The notes under the pieces were generated by a model. The model made no database searches. It had not been told where the DNA came from and worked only from the letters and a program-made list of their open reading frames with translations. From Scatophagus argus (lineage: Eukaryota; Chordata; Actinopteri; Scatophagidae), in the NCBI RefSeq assembly GCF_020382885.2, contig NC_058515.1, positions 2,959,223 to 3,023,222 of the forward strand: a stretch of 64,000 bases of DNA, in the 5' to 3' direction. Below, piece by piece: positions 1 through 25,800 of the stretch. Position numbers and translations under genes: made by a program. Position 1 is the stretch's first letter, and each line of letters opens with the position of its first letter.

Positions 1-1745
1 AAACCACAAACCCAAACAGTACAGATAATAACATCATTATCATTTTCAAGTGTATGTGTTTGTAAAATTAAAAAGCTAAACTGTTGTGGTCTTGGTCACA
101 ATTCATCGAACTGAGGATGGTCACATAAAATGTTTTTCTATTATAATATAAATAGCCAAATTAAATACAAGATATGATATATTTATACATGTAGTTAAGT
201 TGTTTAGACATACAACAAAGATTCAGCACAATTGCATAAACTCTTCATGTGATTTCCTATAGCATATGAAAGCATCAGTAAAGAAACTGCCTTTTCAACC
301 TTACAAAATAATTATTATGATTATTACATTGTACATATTTAATAGATTTACAAGAACACTTAGAAGCAAGAATTGAAGATTTAGTTGACTTCTAAACACT
401 TGTATGGAAATTATAATCTGTGCAGATACTGCTGGTATTCATAAGCGAAAATGAAACAATGACATTAAGGTCCAGTCACAAATTATTATCAGTGGACACA
501 GTGCCTTTAAAGAGAAATTTTTTACACCTCGAGTGCCCCCTTCTGGCCATAACACGTGAGAGCGTGAGTTTCATGAGTGTCAGCTTTTTTGCTTAACAGC
601 TTTTATGATTGATTTTTGATTTTTTTAAAAGTTCAGTTCGTTTAGTTGAACAAATAAAATTAAAAAAAAAGTTAAGAAATCGGTGAGTTGCCCTGCATGT
701 GTATTGTCATTACTTCACCCACGTCACCCTGTAAGACTGATTTTTGCGTAGGCCACAAGCGGAAAGGAAACTTGTAGTGTAGGTCAGTGTGTAAACAAAT
801 ATTTTAAGAGAGCTATAAAAAATTAACCGTATAACACAGCTGGATCTGCTACATTGCGCAGGGTGTTTACAAAAGAATAAACTTAGTAGTGAAGATCAGA
901 AGTAGCTCCAGTCTCCGACTCCTTTCCAGGTTATGACTAAGGCCAGAAGTTATTGCATCCCACTCATAACTTATTTTTCTGTTCCTTTCAAGTGCGTCAT
1001 TTGGGTATTTCCGCACTGTTTTGAGTGGGCGGTGGCAAGTTGCACTGCAGGCGAAAGGCAAAGACTTGCAGCTGCTTAAAGCTAGAGGACAACACCGGAA
1101 ACAGACGACATTTACCTTCAAAATAATAGCATTAAGTTGCTGTAAAAATGTGACGATTAGTGTTCATAACTGCCTTATAAAAACAAAAAACTAGATATTA
1201 TTATATATATAATATATATATCAGAAGATGTAGCCAGCGTTTCCATGTCCTTGTCCCTCTAATTGAGCTAAATTACAAATTATGAACTACGCTGTTGTTT
1301 TCAAGGTAGGTTAAACTGTGGAATAGATGTTTTCTGAAAGTTGTGCTATCTATCAGATTTGAAACAATGTCAGTTATTTTCCTGAACATTGTTAATAACA
1401 TTCATGAAGCTGTGAGGTTTAGATGTACAAATTGTATAAAAATATAATATCATGTAAAATATGTAATGAATAAAATTGTCCACATATCCCATTTACAGGA
1501 AGGATAATAGCTCTTGTTTGTTTGTCATTTATTTTAATTACATTCTTAACCCAGCTATGTAATAACATTTGACTGTGACAACACCGAAAATAACTTAAAA
1601 TGATCTAATTAAAACACTTTTTTTTAATGTTATTTTTAAAAAGGACTATTTAGCCTACCCCTACAGACTGTAGCACATGTACAGTATATTCTCATCAACT
1701 TTATGATTTACTATTTCAAATAAATACGCAAAATAAAGGAATGGA

Positions 1746-1783
<38 letters not shown>

Positions 1784-1800
1784 TAAACATTAACTAGCAT
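1..1800. other. Upstream intergenic DNA, no gene recognised
   Basis: This stretch is A/T-rich and holds no open reading frame that resembles a known protein. It contains a TA-rich palindromic run near 1197-1220 and a (TAA)n microsatellite at about 1749-1782. Several AATAAA strings occur by chance in A-rich sequence (for example near 1468), but I cannot tie any of them to an upstream gene's 3' end. Confidence 0.5.
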
Positions 1801-1805
1801 ACACC

Positions 1806-2055
1806 ATGTGCCCTAAATCGCTTTATACTTCTGCGCTGTTCTTACCGGAAACGATGCACTGTGCTTGCGTCAAGCTTACCATGAGTACACTCCTGTACAC
1901 AGATGTAGGTGGAGTAAAGGAGGCAACCGGACAGTCTGTCAAGAAGTTTTTTTTCCAAGCCACACTGTCGTGTTTGCAGCGCATTTTAATTGAAAACAAA
2001 CGACAAATAAACAGTGGTGTTGACGGACAAGTGTGAGTCGGACTCGGACACAGCC
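1806..2055 (+). promoter_or_regulatory. rela: Probable rela proximal promoter and 5' UTR
   Basis: The region directly precedes the rela start codon and is less A/T-rich than the DNA to its left. It contains a CCGGAA core (near 1845), the kind of site bound by ETS-family factors at many housekeeping promoters. The start context around 2056 (cagccATGG) is a good vertebrate initiation context. The transcription start cannot be placed from sequence alone, so the extent is inference. Confidence 0.4.
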
Positions 2056-16315
<14,260 letters not shown>

Positions 16316-17400
16316 GTTTTGTCCTCGTGATTTGATTACAGACATATTTACAAAGACTACTTGTGTCTGCTCCTTAAGCCTTCAGAACTCCTGGTGGATA
16401 TGAAGGCCTCTAAAGATACAGAATGTAGCAAAACTTGTCCCTGTGGACACGCATATTCATGGTATTCATTTTGTGGAGTTTGCCATGCCTTATATACAGT
16501 TTATCTGACAAATTACAAACTACAGGATTGAAGGTAATCAGATTTCATGACCCTTGCTACGCATCAGTCATTATCTTTTTCAGCCACTCTATGAACCTCA
16601 CGTTAGAAGATTATCTACCAAAAATGTTTTGTAGACAGTCTGTTGGGATGCCTTGCTGAAGGCATCTGTTTAAATGTTTTTATGTTGACGCCATTTTCCA
16701 TGGAACATGTCAATGCATGTTTTTTGTACTGTCATTTTAACAGTGGTCAGTGTTAGTGATTATCACTGTCTTTAAGTGAAACTTGTAAGTTTGGTGTGCC
16801 TTTTTATTTTAAACGAAGCAGCTGGTATTCTCATCAAGAACTGAATCTGAGCTAGAGGTAAGTTTATGCAAATTATGGCCCTTGTCCTTTTAATCAAATG
16901 TGCCCATGTATTACTTTGGAACTTAATTGTTTTTACAGCACGCTGATGTAGGTTCTCAGTCACGGTTTTTACAGCAGTTACTGTAATTTTCCATACATAC
17001 GTGCCTTTGTTGAGTTGCAACAAAATGTAGTAATGTGTGAAGAAGCAAATGAAGGGCTACATGTGAGTAATTAACACGCAACATTACTAAGTACATGCTT
17101 ATAGTAGGGAAACTGTATCAAATCCTGTTTTGTGTTTGGTGATATAATTTCCTTTGGTGATTAATCAGCTTTTCTATAGTTATTTCATGAATCCTGGCTG
17201 CAATCTAAGAGTTTCAGACCTGTAGGTCAAACTTGCTCCTCTCTGTATTAAAAAAGGATGCTTTACTGAGATGAAATTATGCTGATTTATACTGGTATGA
17301 TGTAAGCAAATTATACTAATGCCTTTTTTTGCTGTAGTGAATGTTTAATTCTGTCAAAGTTCCAAAACACTTTTCTTGGCAATAAAAACCACAACATTTT
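16316..17400 (+). other. rela: rela 3' UTR
   Basis: About 1.1 kb of non-coding sequence follows the TAA at 16313-16315 and leads to AATAAA at 17381-17386. I see no earlier canonical signal and no cluster of AU-rich instability motifs. Confidence 0.7.
17381..17386 (+). terminator. rela: rela polyadenylation signal AATAAA
   Basis: Canonical hexamer, followed by ACC ACA and a T-rich stretch. Cleavage would fall near 17400-17410. Confidence 0.7.
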
Positions 17401-17422
17401 AAGATGGTCTTCAAAAGTAAAC

Positions 17423-17428
17423 TTTATT
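17423..17428 (-). terminator. C11orf68-homolog polyadenylation signal (AATAAA on - strand)
   Basis: TTTATT on the + strand reads AATAAA on the - strand, 461 bases beyond the stop codon of the minus-strand gene. Cleavage would fall near 17400-17410, the same place as for rela. Confidence 0.6.
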
Positions 17429-17888
17429 TGGCAACTCTGTTATCATGGTTCAGTACAAACCAAAAAAGTAAAGCCAAACAAATAAGACAAATGTATATTG
17501 TAAAACAGAAATTCTTCACTGGATGCATTTTTTCTTCTGAGCATGTGCATACAAATCAAGGATTTCTTCAGCCACCCTGACAGTCAAGCGTTAAGTGTAA
17601 TAAACAGAACCTCAAAAATAAAAATACTTAATACTTATGAATCAGTATATTCAGTATACAAGAAGTGACAACAATTCAAGTCACTTAGAAAATGTTTCAG
17701 CATGAGAAGACAAGACAAACAAGACTTAGTGCTTTCTGCCAAAAGGAAGAACTTGAGATCAAAAATTCAACTGCTAAATTTAAAAACGGTATCAGTTGAT
17801 GAGTTGTGCTGCACAACAGAATTTGTGGGATCACAAAGTGCCTCTTCTTTTCCCCATCCTGCAAAATGATGTTCTTGTTTCGATGGGC

Positions 17889-18632
17889 TTATGTTACTTC
17901 AAGATTGGTGATTTTGTTGATAATGTGGGAACGCCTGGGCACACACTCCAGGTCAAATTTGCTCTCATATATAGTCGGGCAAAGCTTCCAGCGGTTGTTT
18001 CGGTAGATTCCTAGGTATGTGTACACATCCGGCTTGTAGGACAGAGGACATTTGACCCCTGTGGCACGGATGACGGAGTCCAGTCTAATAACCTCGCTCT
18101 CGTCAGTGAAGTTCTGGTTATAGGCACAAATGACCTGCTTGCGCTCTGTCTTGGGATTATGGGGACTGACCTTAACTAGGGAGATCTTGCCATCAACTGC
18201 TGCTCTGGCCACACACTCCCAGGCATGGTCCAACTTGAAACCACAGTCCAAGTGCATGAGCCACTTGCCTGTGAGCACCCCGTGGTTCAGGGCCAGCTCC
18301 TTCACTGTCTGAAAGCTGACAGGCCGACCACTGGCTAAAAGTTTCTCCCAGCTCTCCTGGAGACCGACGACATCCCCATTGCTGGGGCAGTGGTTCATGC
18401 CCAACACAGCGATCCACCCCACGGGGCTACCGCTGCCTTCTTCGTCACCAAATCTGTACACTTGTGAGGGCCTGTTGCTCTCCAGCCAGCCATCAAATTC
18501 GGATCGAGGAGTTCTCCTCGAGTCAAACACAATCCAGGGGTCCATGTCTGCAGCCATGGCCTCAGCAGCATAGGTCTCTGCAGTGAAGTGGGTCTCCAAC
18601 TCGCCATCAACAGGGGCCTCTTCCTCGTCCAT
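17889..18632 (-). CDS. C11orf68/BLES03 homolog, UPF0696 family
   Basis: A single uninterrupted 247-codon frame. It matches the vertebrate C11orf68 (BLES03) family through AAEAMAADMDPWIVFD near residue 23, GDEEGSGSPVGWIAVLG, LASGRPVSFQTVKELAL, LSGKWLMHLDCGFKLDHAWE-type text (here LTGKWLMHLDCGFKLDHAWE), KPDVYTYLGIYRNNRWKLCP and a C-terminal INKITNLEVT. Length fits the family (human about 250 residues for the short form). The crystal structure of human BLES03 is reported to have an eIF4E-like fold, which hints at nucleic-acid or cap-like ligand binding, but no function is established. It has no signal peptide or membrane segment. The acidic N-terminus MDEEEAP follows a start at 18632. A 5' UTR acceptor with a pyrimidine tract lies just upstream (exon starts at 18676), so the mRNA is probably spliced in its leader. 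Tail to tail with rela, head to head with drap1. Confidence 0.95.
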   Translation of the reverse strand: MDEEEAPVDGELETHFTAETYAAEAMAADMDPWIVFDSRRTPRSEFDGWLESNRPSQVYRFGDEEGSGSPVGWIAVLGMNHCPSNGDVVGLQESWEKLLASGRPVSFQTVKELALNHGVLTGKWLMHLDCGFKLDHAWECVARAAVDGKISLVKVSPHNPKTERKQVICAYNQNFTDESEVIRLDSVIRATGVKCPLSYKPDVYTYLGIYRNNRWKLCPTIYESKFDLECVPRRSHIINKITNLEVT

Positions 18633-18676
18633 AATGCCGTCGATATAAGGCTATTAAACAAGTCCTGGAGCTTGCC
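18633..18676 (-). other. 5' UTR part of the coding exon, C11orf68 homolog
   Basis: On the minus strand the sequence CTCCTCTCTTTTCATCAG ends at 18677 and forms a strong 3' splice site. The remaining 44 bases up to the ATG are therefore leader sequence. They contain TAA in the frame of an upstream ATG at 19282. Confidence 0.6.
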
Positions 18677-19179
18677 CTGATGAAAAGAGAGGAGGAAATT
18701 GTTACGTTATTTGATATTCGTGTTTAAACCACAGGTGTAGCCTTTAAATGAGTTATCTAAATCCCGTCAGAAGCGCACAGCTGAGGATGTTTACTAATGC
18801 TGCTAGCTCAGCTGCTATATTAGCAACACTTGTTTATTAACTAACGCTTGTCCACCACGTATACTTTCACAAAAATAAGCTGCCATCCATTTCACTTGTA
18901 TATCGCCTACAGTTGAGATGTAAATAAACGCGCAGATTTAGTTACAGGTCCAAACATTTTCAGCTTTTTAGTCCCTGTCGTAACGTAGCTAGCCGACTAG
19001 CTAGCCATTTTGCCAATCGTCCATGTTTGTCTACTTCACAAATTGGGTGAAAGATTATTTAACGTTACAGGCAGCTGTTGGTCATAACTAACTGTGTTAG
19101 TATGAAAACATACATATTTTCCATCTGGACAATAGGAATTGTCGCACATTGACTATAAACTGGTTTAGGTTTAAGCTAC

Positions 19180-19282
19180 CTGCAGATGTTGAAGTTAGTT
19201 GTCCAGTGTTGTTCTTCCGCCCAAGCGCGTCCTCGTAGGTACTACGCTCCTTTATATCAAAGAGCAATGTGACAAACTCCAT
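19180..19282 (-). other. Probable 5' leader exon of the C11orf68 homolog, with an uORF
   Basis: The minus-strand sequence ending ACATCTGCAG followed by GTAGCT gives a plausible donor at 19180/19179. Joined to the acceptor at 18676, an ATG at 19282 would open a 41-codon upstream frame that stops 21 bases before the main ATG. The exon is predicted from splice signals only; the true 5' end is unknown. Confidence 0.45.
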
Positions 19283-19860
19283 TTAAATGTCTGACAGTTG
19301 ATATTGCCTTGCCGTTTCATGAAAATTACATGTACTTCTTCCGAAGAATGCAGCGCACAAATGAAGTCGGGAAACCGTGTCCTCATTAAAAAGTACAATA
19401 TAGTCAACTGCAGCTTGAGCTTAATTTATTTGAGCATAGTAAGATAACGTAAAATTAACGTTCCTGAATTTAATTAAGATACGTACCCGACGCTTCTTAC
19501 ATGACAATAATAACACGCGTCCCTCGGGATATAAGCAAGCGGGGGTTCATTTTTTAGTTTTTATTTTATTTTAGGAAGGTTGCGGTAATTTTACACTGTT
19601 ATCTAAAAATTAACAGAGCGTACATTTTATTCCCGTAAAAGTTTCAGACTTCGTTGTGCTCCAATACGGCGGCGCTGTGACCCTGAGAAAGCAAGATGAC
19701 CTGCCAGGCAAAAGGACCGAGTGACGACGACGTGCTAACGAGTTAGCCGGTTAGCTATTGCTACCTAGTGTGTGCGTGGTGGAGGTGATTTGTATATGAT
19801 ATAGAAAAATTAGAATAATACCCCAGATTATATTGTATTTTATTATAGGTTAGCCACCCA
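19200..19860. promoter_or_regulatory. Likely bidirectional promoter, C11orf68 homolog / drap1
   Basis: The two genes point away from each other and their predicted first exons are less than 0.7 kb apart. The interval carries two ETS-type CTTCCG cores (19214-19219 and 19338-19343), a CCAAT box next to CGGCGGCG (19661-19674) and scattered CpGs, with no strong TATA box. That architecture is usual for housekeeping divergent promoters, and the human orthologues are also adjacent. Transcription starts are inferred, not seen. Confidence 0.55.
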
Positions 19861-19872
19861 GGTAGTTGAATT

Positions 19873-22800
19873 ATGCCAAGCAAAAAGAAGAAATACAACG
19901 CCAGATTCCCCCCGGTAAGTTTAAACTTTGCCGAACCGGTGTGACCAACTAATAATAGCAAACTGTATGATGGGAAGCTAACTTCTTTAGCTAGCTTGAA
20001 TGGCCTGTTTTGTTTCCTGTAGAGCTAACAACCCAACGCAAGCTATTTCTCACTAAAACCTAAATTACACTAGAGCCATTCACATATTTACCAACATGAG
20101 TTTTGCTGAATTAGCTAACTTACATCGTACCTCACTGTTTGCTAGGTTAAGGTTACATTTGAAGCTTACGATGTAAGATAGCTAGCGAGTCGACTAATAT
20201 GTTTTTAGCATGACAATCTAAATGAAATTTAACGTCGTAAGTCTGAGTTAATATGTTGTTTGTGGGTGCATGTTTTAGAAAGTTCGGGTGTATTTCGAGT
20301 GCACACACTAAAGACATTCTTACCAACATGACTGGAAGGAATTGGTTTTAAACGTGTGTTCGGGAAGGCTTCTTATGACTCAAAAATGCGTTGTACTGTA
20401 GTTTGGTAGGGTTTTTGTTGACGGACCGTGGGTTCAGACACAAATAATCCTATTTTGCGTGTGTTTCTAGCTTTAAAAAACTTTATAGTGTTAATATATT
20501 CACACGCAATGATTCACTGCACTTATCTTTTGTCATTACAGGCAAGGATTAAGAAGATTATGCAGACAGATGAAGAAATAGGAAAAGTGGCCGCAGCAGT
20601 ACCTGTTATTATTTGTATCCTTCCTACCAGACAACTTCAGTGTGCGAGCTCCTAGGTTTTGATCATCTACATGTTTAATGCAAAGAATAATGTTAAAATT
20701 ATATTTTTCTGTCAAATTGTACGTTTAATTTACACAGGAAGGACCGCAATCCAAATGGCTTGAAACAGTAGCTTGATTTATCAGGCAATCAACAGAAACT
20801 TAATCAAGAACAATTTGCCTGGTAGTTGTTGAAGTTAGCAAAACATTTTCTGCTTTAGGATTCTGAAGCGTAAACACTTGATGCGTTTTTCTAAGGAGTA
20901 ACTGAGTATCTGTGTAGCTGTTTTTTGTCTGCTGCATTGTTGACAGACAAAAAAAGACATTTGAAGAAGTCACTTTGGGTTTTCTTTCTCAAGATCAGCA
21001 TTTTTGCATTATTTGTGACATCTTCTGGACTGTAATGCAATTAAAAATAAAATATTATCGACAAGTTAATCAGTAATGACAGAAATGAAACCTTGTGCGA
21101 CTCTATATTGAGTATAAGTTGTGAATTGGCACTCTATTAGTAATAAATAACTTTGTCTGTTGCATTTGTATTGTATTATTATTGTATTTCAGAACTGAAT
21201 ATTCTTTGGTTTGTGCAGTCACGGTATAAGCTACATCATGGAAGTAAATCTTTTTTTATAGGACACAGATCTGCTGCATCATAATTTCCTTGACCAAGAT
21301 GTCAGCGAGAGCCCTGGAGCTTTTTTTGGAATCATTGCTTACAAAGGCCTGTCAGGTCACCCAGTCGAGGAATGCAAAAACAATGACAACGTCACATTTG
21401 TAAGTTTGTGTGTTTGTGTGTGTCTTGATTAAGAACCAGAAGCCTTTACTCTGAAGCATGTTTTGTGGTTGGCAGGTAGCTTCACGGTTAACCATGGGTT
21501 TTCAGTGTTACGCTGGTGGTTCTCTTCTTGTCAAGATTGATCACCATGGTAACTTATGCTACACGCTTAACACCTAACCAAATCTCATTATCGTTGATAG
21601 AAGATCCCAGAGCTTGGTGCGTGTATTGTGAGAAGTATAATCCTGTGCAGGAGGTTCCCTTCCGGGCATTTTATTTTTTTTCCTGTCAAAAACCGTTTCA
21701 TTACAGGAACACGCTCATGACTACATTGTTAAGTCCTAGGATGATTCATCGAGTTGATAACCACCTTTGTTTGACTGCTTAGTGTAACCACGATTGTAAG
21801 GGTTAGTGACGGATAACAAGATATTCTGGTTATGTTGAACATACTTTATAAAACATGCCTCAGGTCTGTATTCTGCTGCGTTGCATTTGGACTTAATTTT
21901 GGAGTCATCTTCTGTTCAGTTCATTCTTCTTGACATACCATAGATATGAATTCAGGCAGTTGGATAATAACTGGAACTCACATAAAGGTTGTAATTTAAT
22001 TAAGGATACAGCTATTATCACTTAATTTCCTTTGGATTTACATAAAGACACTTGCAAGCAGCTTATTATACTGTTTGGTATATTGTGGGAGTATGTAATC
22101 CCTATTTTTTTCCTTGTCATTCATCCACATTTGTTCATCTCTGTCTGTTTGATATTAAACAGAGTTTTAGCCTGTGGATAAAAAAAAAGTAGTGCTTTAA
22201 AGTTGTGTCTGCATGTGTGCTCACAGAAAGCAGTGTATTGAGTTGGAGCAACAGTTTGATTTCTTAAAAGACCTGGTGGCATCTGTGCCAGATATGCAAG
22301 GCGAGGGGGAAGAGAACCACACTGAGGCGGGTGGAGAAAAAGTCCCACGCAGGTATATATATATATCTCTCTCTGTCTCATACACACATGCACACACACG
22401 CACACACAAATATTTGTATAGCAACATGAATACCAAGAAATTAAACAGTCAGCACTTCAGAGTTAGCTAAGTTTGATTCATTAATCTGGTTTATCACTTG
22501 ATGACTCAGTTTATCATTCATCTCTGATGCATGCACCCACGCTTACTATGTGCAAGAACCACTTATCACAAATAGGACAACAGTCCTTATATTGGCAGAA
22601 GCAATTACCTTTGTCTTTTCCAAGAACAGTTACCAGTGTAAATTGAAATTGACTAAAGCTATATGTTTGTTATCCTTGCAAGGTTAACTTATCACTGTTT
22701 CCATTTTGGGCTGTGATTATAAATTAATTAACAAAAAGCAAGAGAGCAGCACACTGTTTTTTTTTAATTTTAAAAAACAGCTCTTTTACAGAACCAATTA

Positions 22801-25800
22801 TTGAGGAGTGTAGAGCAGGAAATACAGTATTGACTCTGAAATCAAACACTGCAGCTACAGCTTAATTGAAGGAGGGAGCTTGGCAGTGAATTCCACATAA
22901 ATTAAATGAGTTCAAAATCTTTCTCCTAAAGAGTGTGGCTGATTTGATTGTGCTTCAATTTAAAGTGTTTGTATGCTTCTAATATTTAAACACTTTATCT
23001 CAGCTATGGGAATGAGTCATGTGGAGTCACAGCATCCACAAATGTAAACGGCTGAAAGTAATTTCCGACCACGGTATTGAGGACATTATTCCCTAAATCA
23101 GAATTGTCTCTCTTTATCTGAATGATGAATTGGAGGGGGTAACTGTCTCCACAGATTTATGCAACTGAATGAGGGTCTAATCTTTAATTAGTTTAGAAGC
23201 AATTAGAATAGGACTGGCTGGTGATTCTGAAAACAAATTTTCACCTCTTTGTTTAAAACATTTATCAAATGGGTCTTCCGGCACAAAGTGTTAATGTTTT
23301 CAGTGTAAATCTGAGTGTCTGTCTCGCGTTGTTTTTGTTTAAAGCAGCTTAAGAGGAAGTTCATTCAAAACCCAGTGGTGCCTGTTTTAAAAGACTTCCC
23401 CCACCAAACTGTCTGATGAAATGTCGCCACAGAATAAAGTTTTCTACAGTGGAATAGGAAAAAAAAACAAATCAGCAAGTGTGTGATGAGTTGTTAACTG
23501 TAAGAATAGCTTTCAGACCAAACATCAAATAGGGCAATAATTTGTACTGTTCAGTGAACTTCATTAGTATGACTTAAATGTCTGGCTGAATCGGTGAAGA
23601 ACTTTCACATAATGATTTTTTTTAATTAATTTATTTATTTTTTTGTGGTTTCTCCCCAGGGGTCGAAAACCAGGGTCTGGCCGCAAGAATGGGGGGGCTG
23701 GCTCCAAAGGCAAGGACAAGAAGTTGTCTGGCACAGAGTCAGAGCAAGAGGTGCGGGTTCATGTGTTTGTAGAGGCTAATAGCTGTTGACAGGTTAATGA
23801 AGTGGTACTTGGGCCTCATTTGTGAGTGTGTAATGGGACATTTTGAGAACAGAAAAATAATTTTTGCACATGTTTGCAAAATATGAACAATTCTTTTTAT
23901 GCTAATAATTCCTGGACTATAAGCTGCTACTTTTTTCACACGCTTTGAACCCTGCGGCTTAAACAGTGATGTGGTTAATTTATGGAATTTGCCTCAAGGC
24001 GAAAGTGACTTTGAGAGCGACAACGAAAGAGAGACTGACAACGTGGACTCCTGCGGCTTATAGACAGTTGCGTCCTATATATGTACAAGTTTTTTTATTT
24101 CTTTTTAAATTTAGTGTTTGCGGCTTATGTTCAGGTGTGCTCAATAGTTCATAAAGTACAGTATATTTTATGTATGAATCCATACAGTTTCAATGGTTTG
24201 TGCATGTTAAGCTAAGAAGGCTCACTGATCTGTTTGTTGTGATGGAAACAGGATGACTCTGAAGACAGCGAGACAGATGGAGACGAGGAGGATGGCTCTC
24301 AGTCAAGCACAAACCTGCAGGCTGCATCAAGGTTCCACAGGTATGGATACGTGCCCTTGTACATTGAGATAATACACATCCAGTTCTAGATCCACGTGAG
24401 TTAGGTTTTCAGTTACAGTAAAACAGCATAAAATGTGGCAAAGCTTAGAGCTTTAAAAAAATGAAAGCAATCCCCTGGTCTTGACATCTTCAGAGACTTT
24501 TGTGTTTGTTCTTTCAGCCAATAACAGAGTAATTGAGTAATTGGCATGCTTGGTCCTTGTTGGCCATATCCCCTTGCACGACTCTAGGCGTATTTACTCA
24601 GCTGACTACATTTATCATCAACCCTAATTAGACATCCACATAAAACACAGGAAAAATTTAATAGAAAAGTAAATAAGCCCAAAATACCCCGCACGCACGC
24701 ACCTGCAGAGATAGAGGAGCTCCAAAACACTCATTGAGGTCTGCTGTCATAAAGAGCGTTCCAAAAAACGTTCCTACCTTCACCGTCACCCTGTACAACA
24801 CTTCAGCTCTGTGTGACAGCTGAACGTACTAGTGCACAAAGTCACCTTTTTTCCCTCTTTTCACAACAATTATTGTCCCTTTGCATGTGTGTATCTATAT
24901 CTCCCCTAGTGTCACACAGACACTAGATTGTAGAATTTTAACTTTTTTAAATACTCTTTTAACTTACTATTTTTATTCTATTGCCTTTGATGCTGCTGTA
25001 ACTTTCCCTTTTGGGATCAATAAAGTCTGTGTGTCAATCTACCTACTGACCAACCAAGCCAACAGCCTTGACAAAATCTAATTTTGGACTCAGTAAGCAC
25101 CTAAGTTCTTATTTAGTTGTACTCCTGATATTTTCCTTTTAACACGGCACAGCTCAGAATTGAAGGATGTCACATAAAACGTAAATGCACAGTGTGTGAG
25201 GTTTTTCTTGGATCATCCTCTGTTCTCAAATGTGCATGTTTCGTATTCCATATCTGATATGGGCTTTGTTCCTTTTGTTCAAGTTGTGTTCCTGAACACC
25301 ACTCAAAGTGCCTTGAGCAATGGAATTTGTCAGTGCATTCTGATTGCAGTCACACTTGAGCTTACATGGTTTACATATCGATTATTAAAGTGAGATTGTT
25401 TCAATTTTGCTGAACAGCAGCTACTGTGGAAGTGACAATGATAATAATGATAAATTCTACAAACTGATGTAACAGCATAAGAACTAGAGTCATTAAGTCA
25501 GGGACCGCACACAGTGGTGTGAGTTACACAGCAGTGTGCATTTGAATAGAGGAGTGTTTTTTTTTTCTTTAATATTATCAATATTATTATTATTATTATT
25601 ATTATTATTGCTCATCATTTACACTTTTCATTTGTAAGCAAAAGAATGTTATTTCTTCTGTCTAAATTTAAATCTGTCTCAATTTGACACTAAATAAAAC
25701 TAGTTTCACTTGAAGTTTGTTGGTTCTAAATATGGCTCACTGAAAGCCCACTGCTTCTTGGTATAGTTTAAATTAAAACGGTGTGTCCCCTGCTCAGATA

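Noticed and set aside
867..1121. An 84-codon minus-strand frame upstream of rela.
   Set aside because: No recognisable motif, no splice context and no homologue known to me; probably chance.
1806..2036. A 76-codon frame ending just before the rela start, considered as an uORF.
   Set aside because: The transcription start is unknown, and much of the frame probably lies in the promoter; insufficient support.
22353..22470. Continuation of drap1 exon 4 frame past GTATAT.
   Set aside because: The donor at 22352/22353 restores the RRGRKPGSG junction with the next exon, so the extension is intron.
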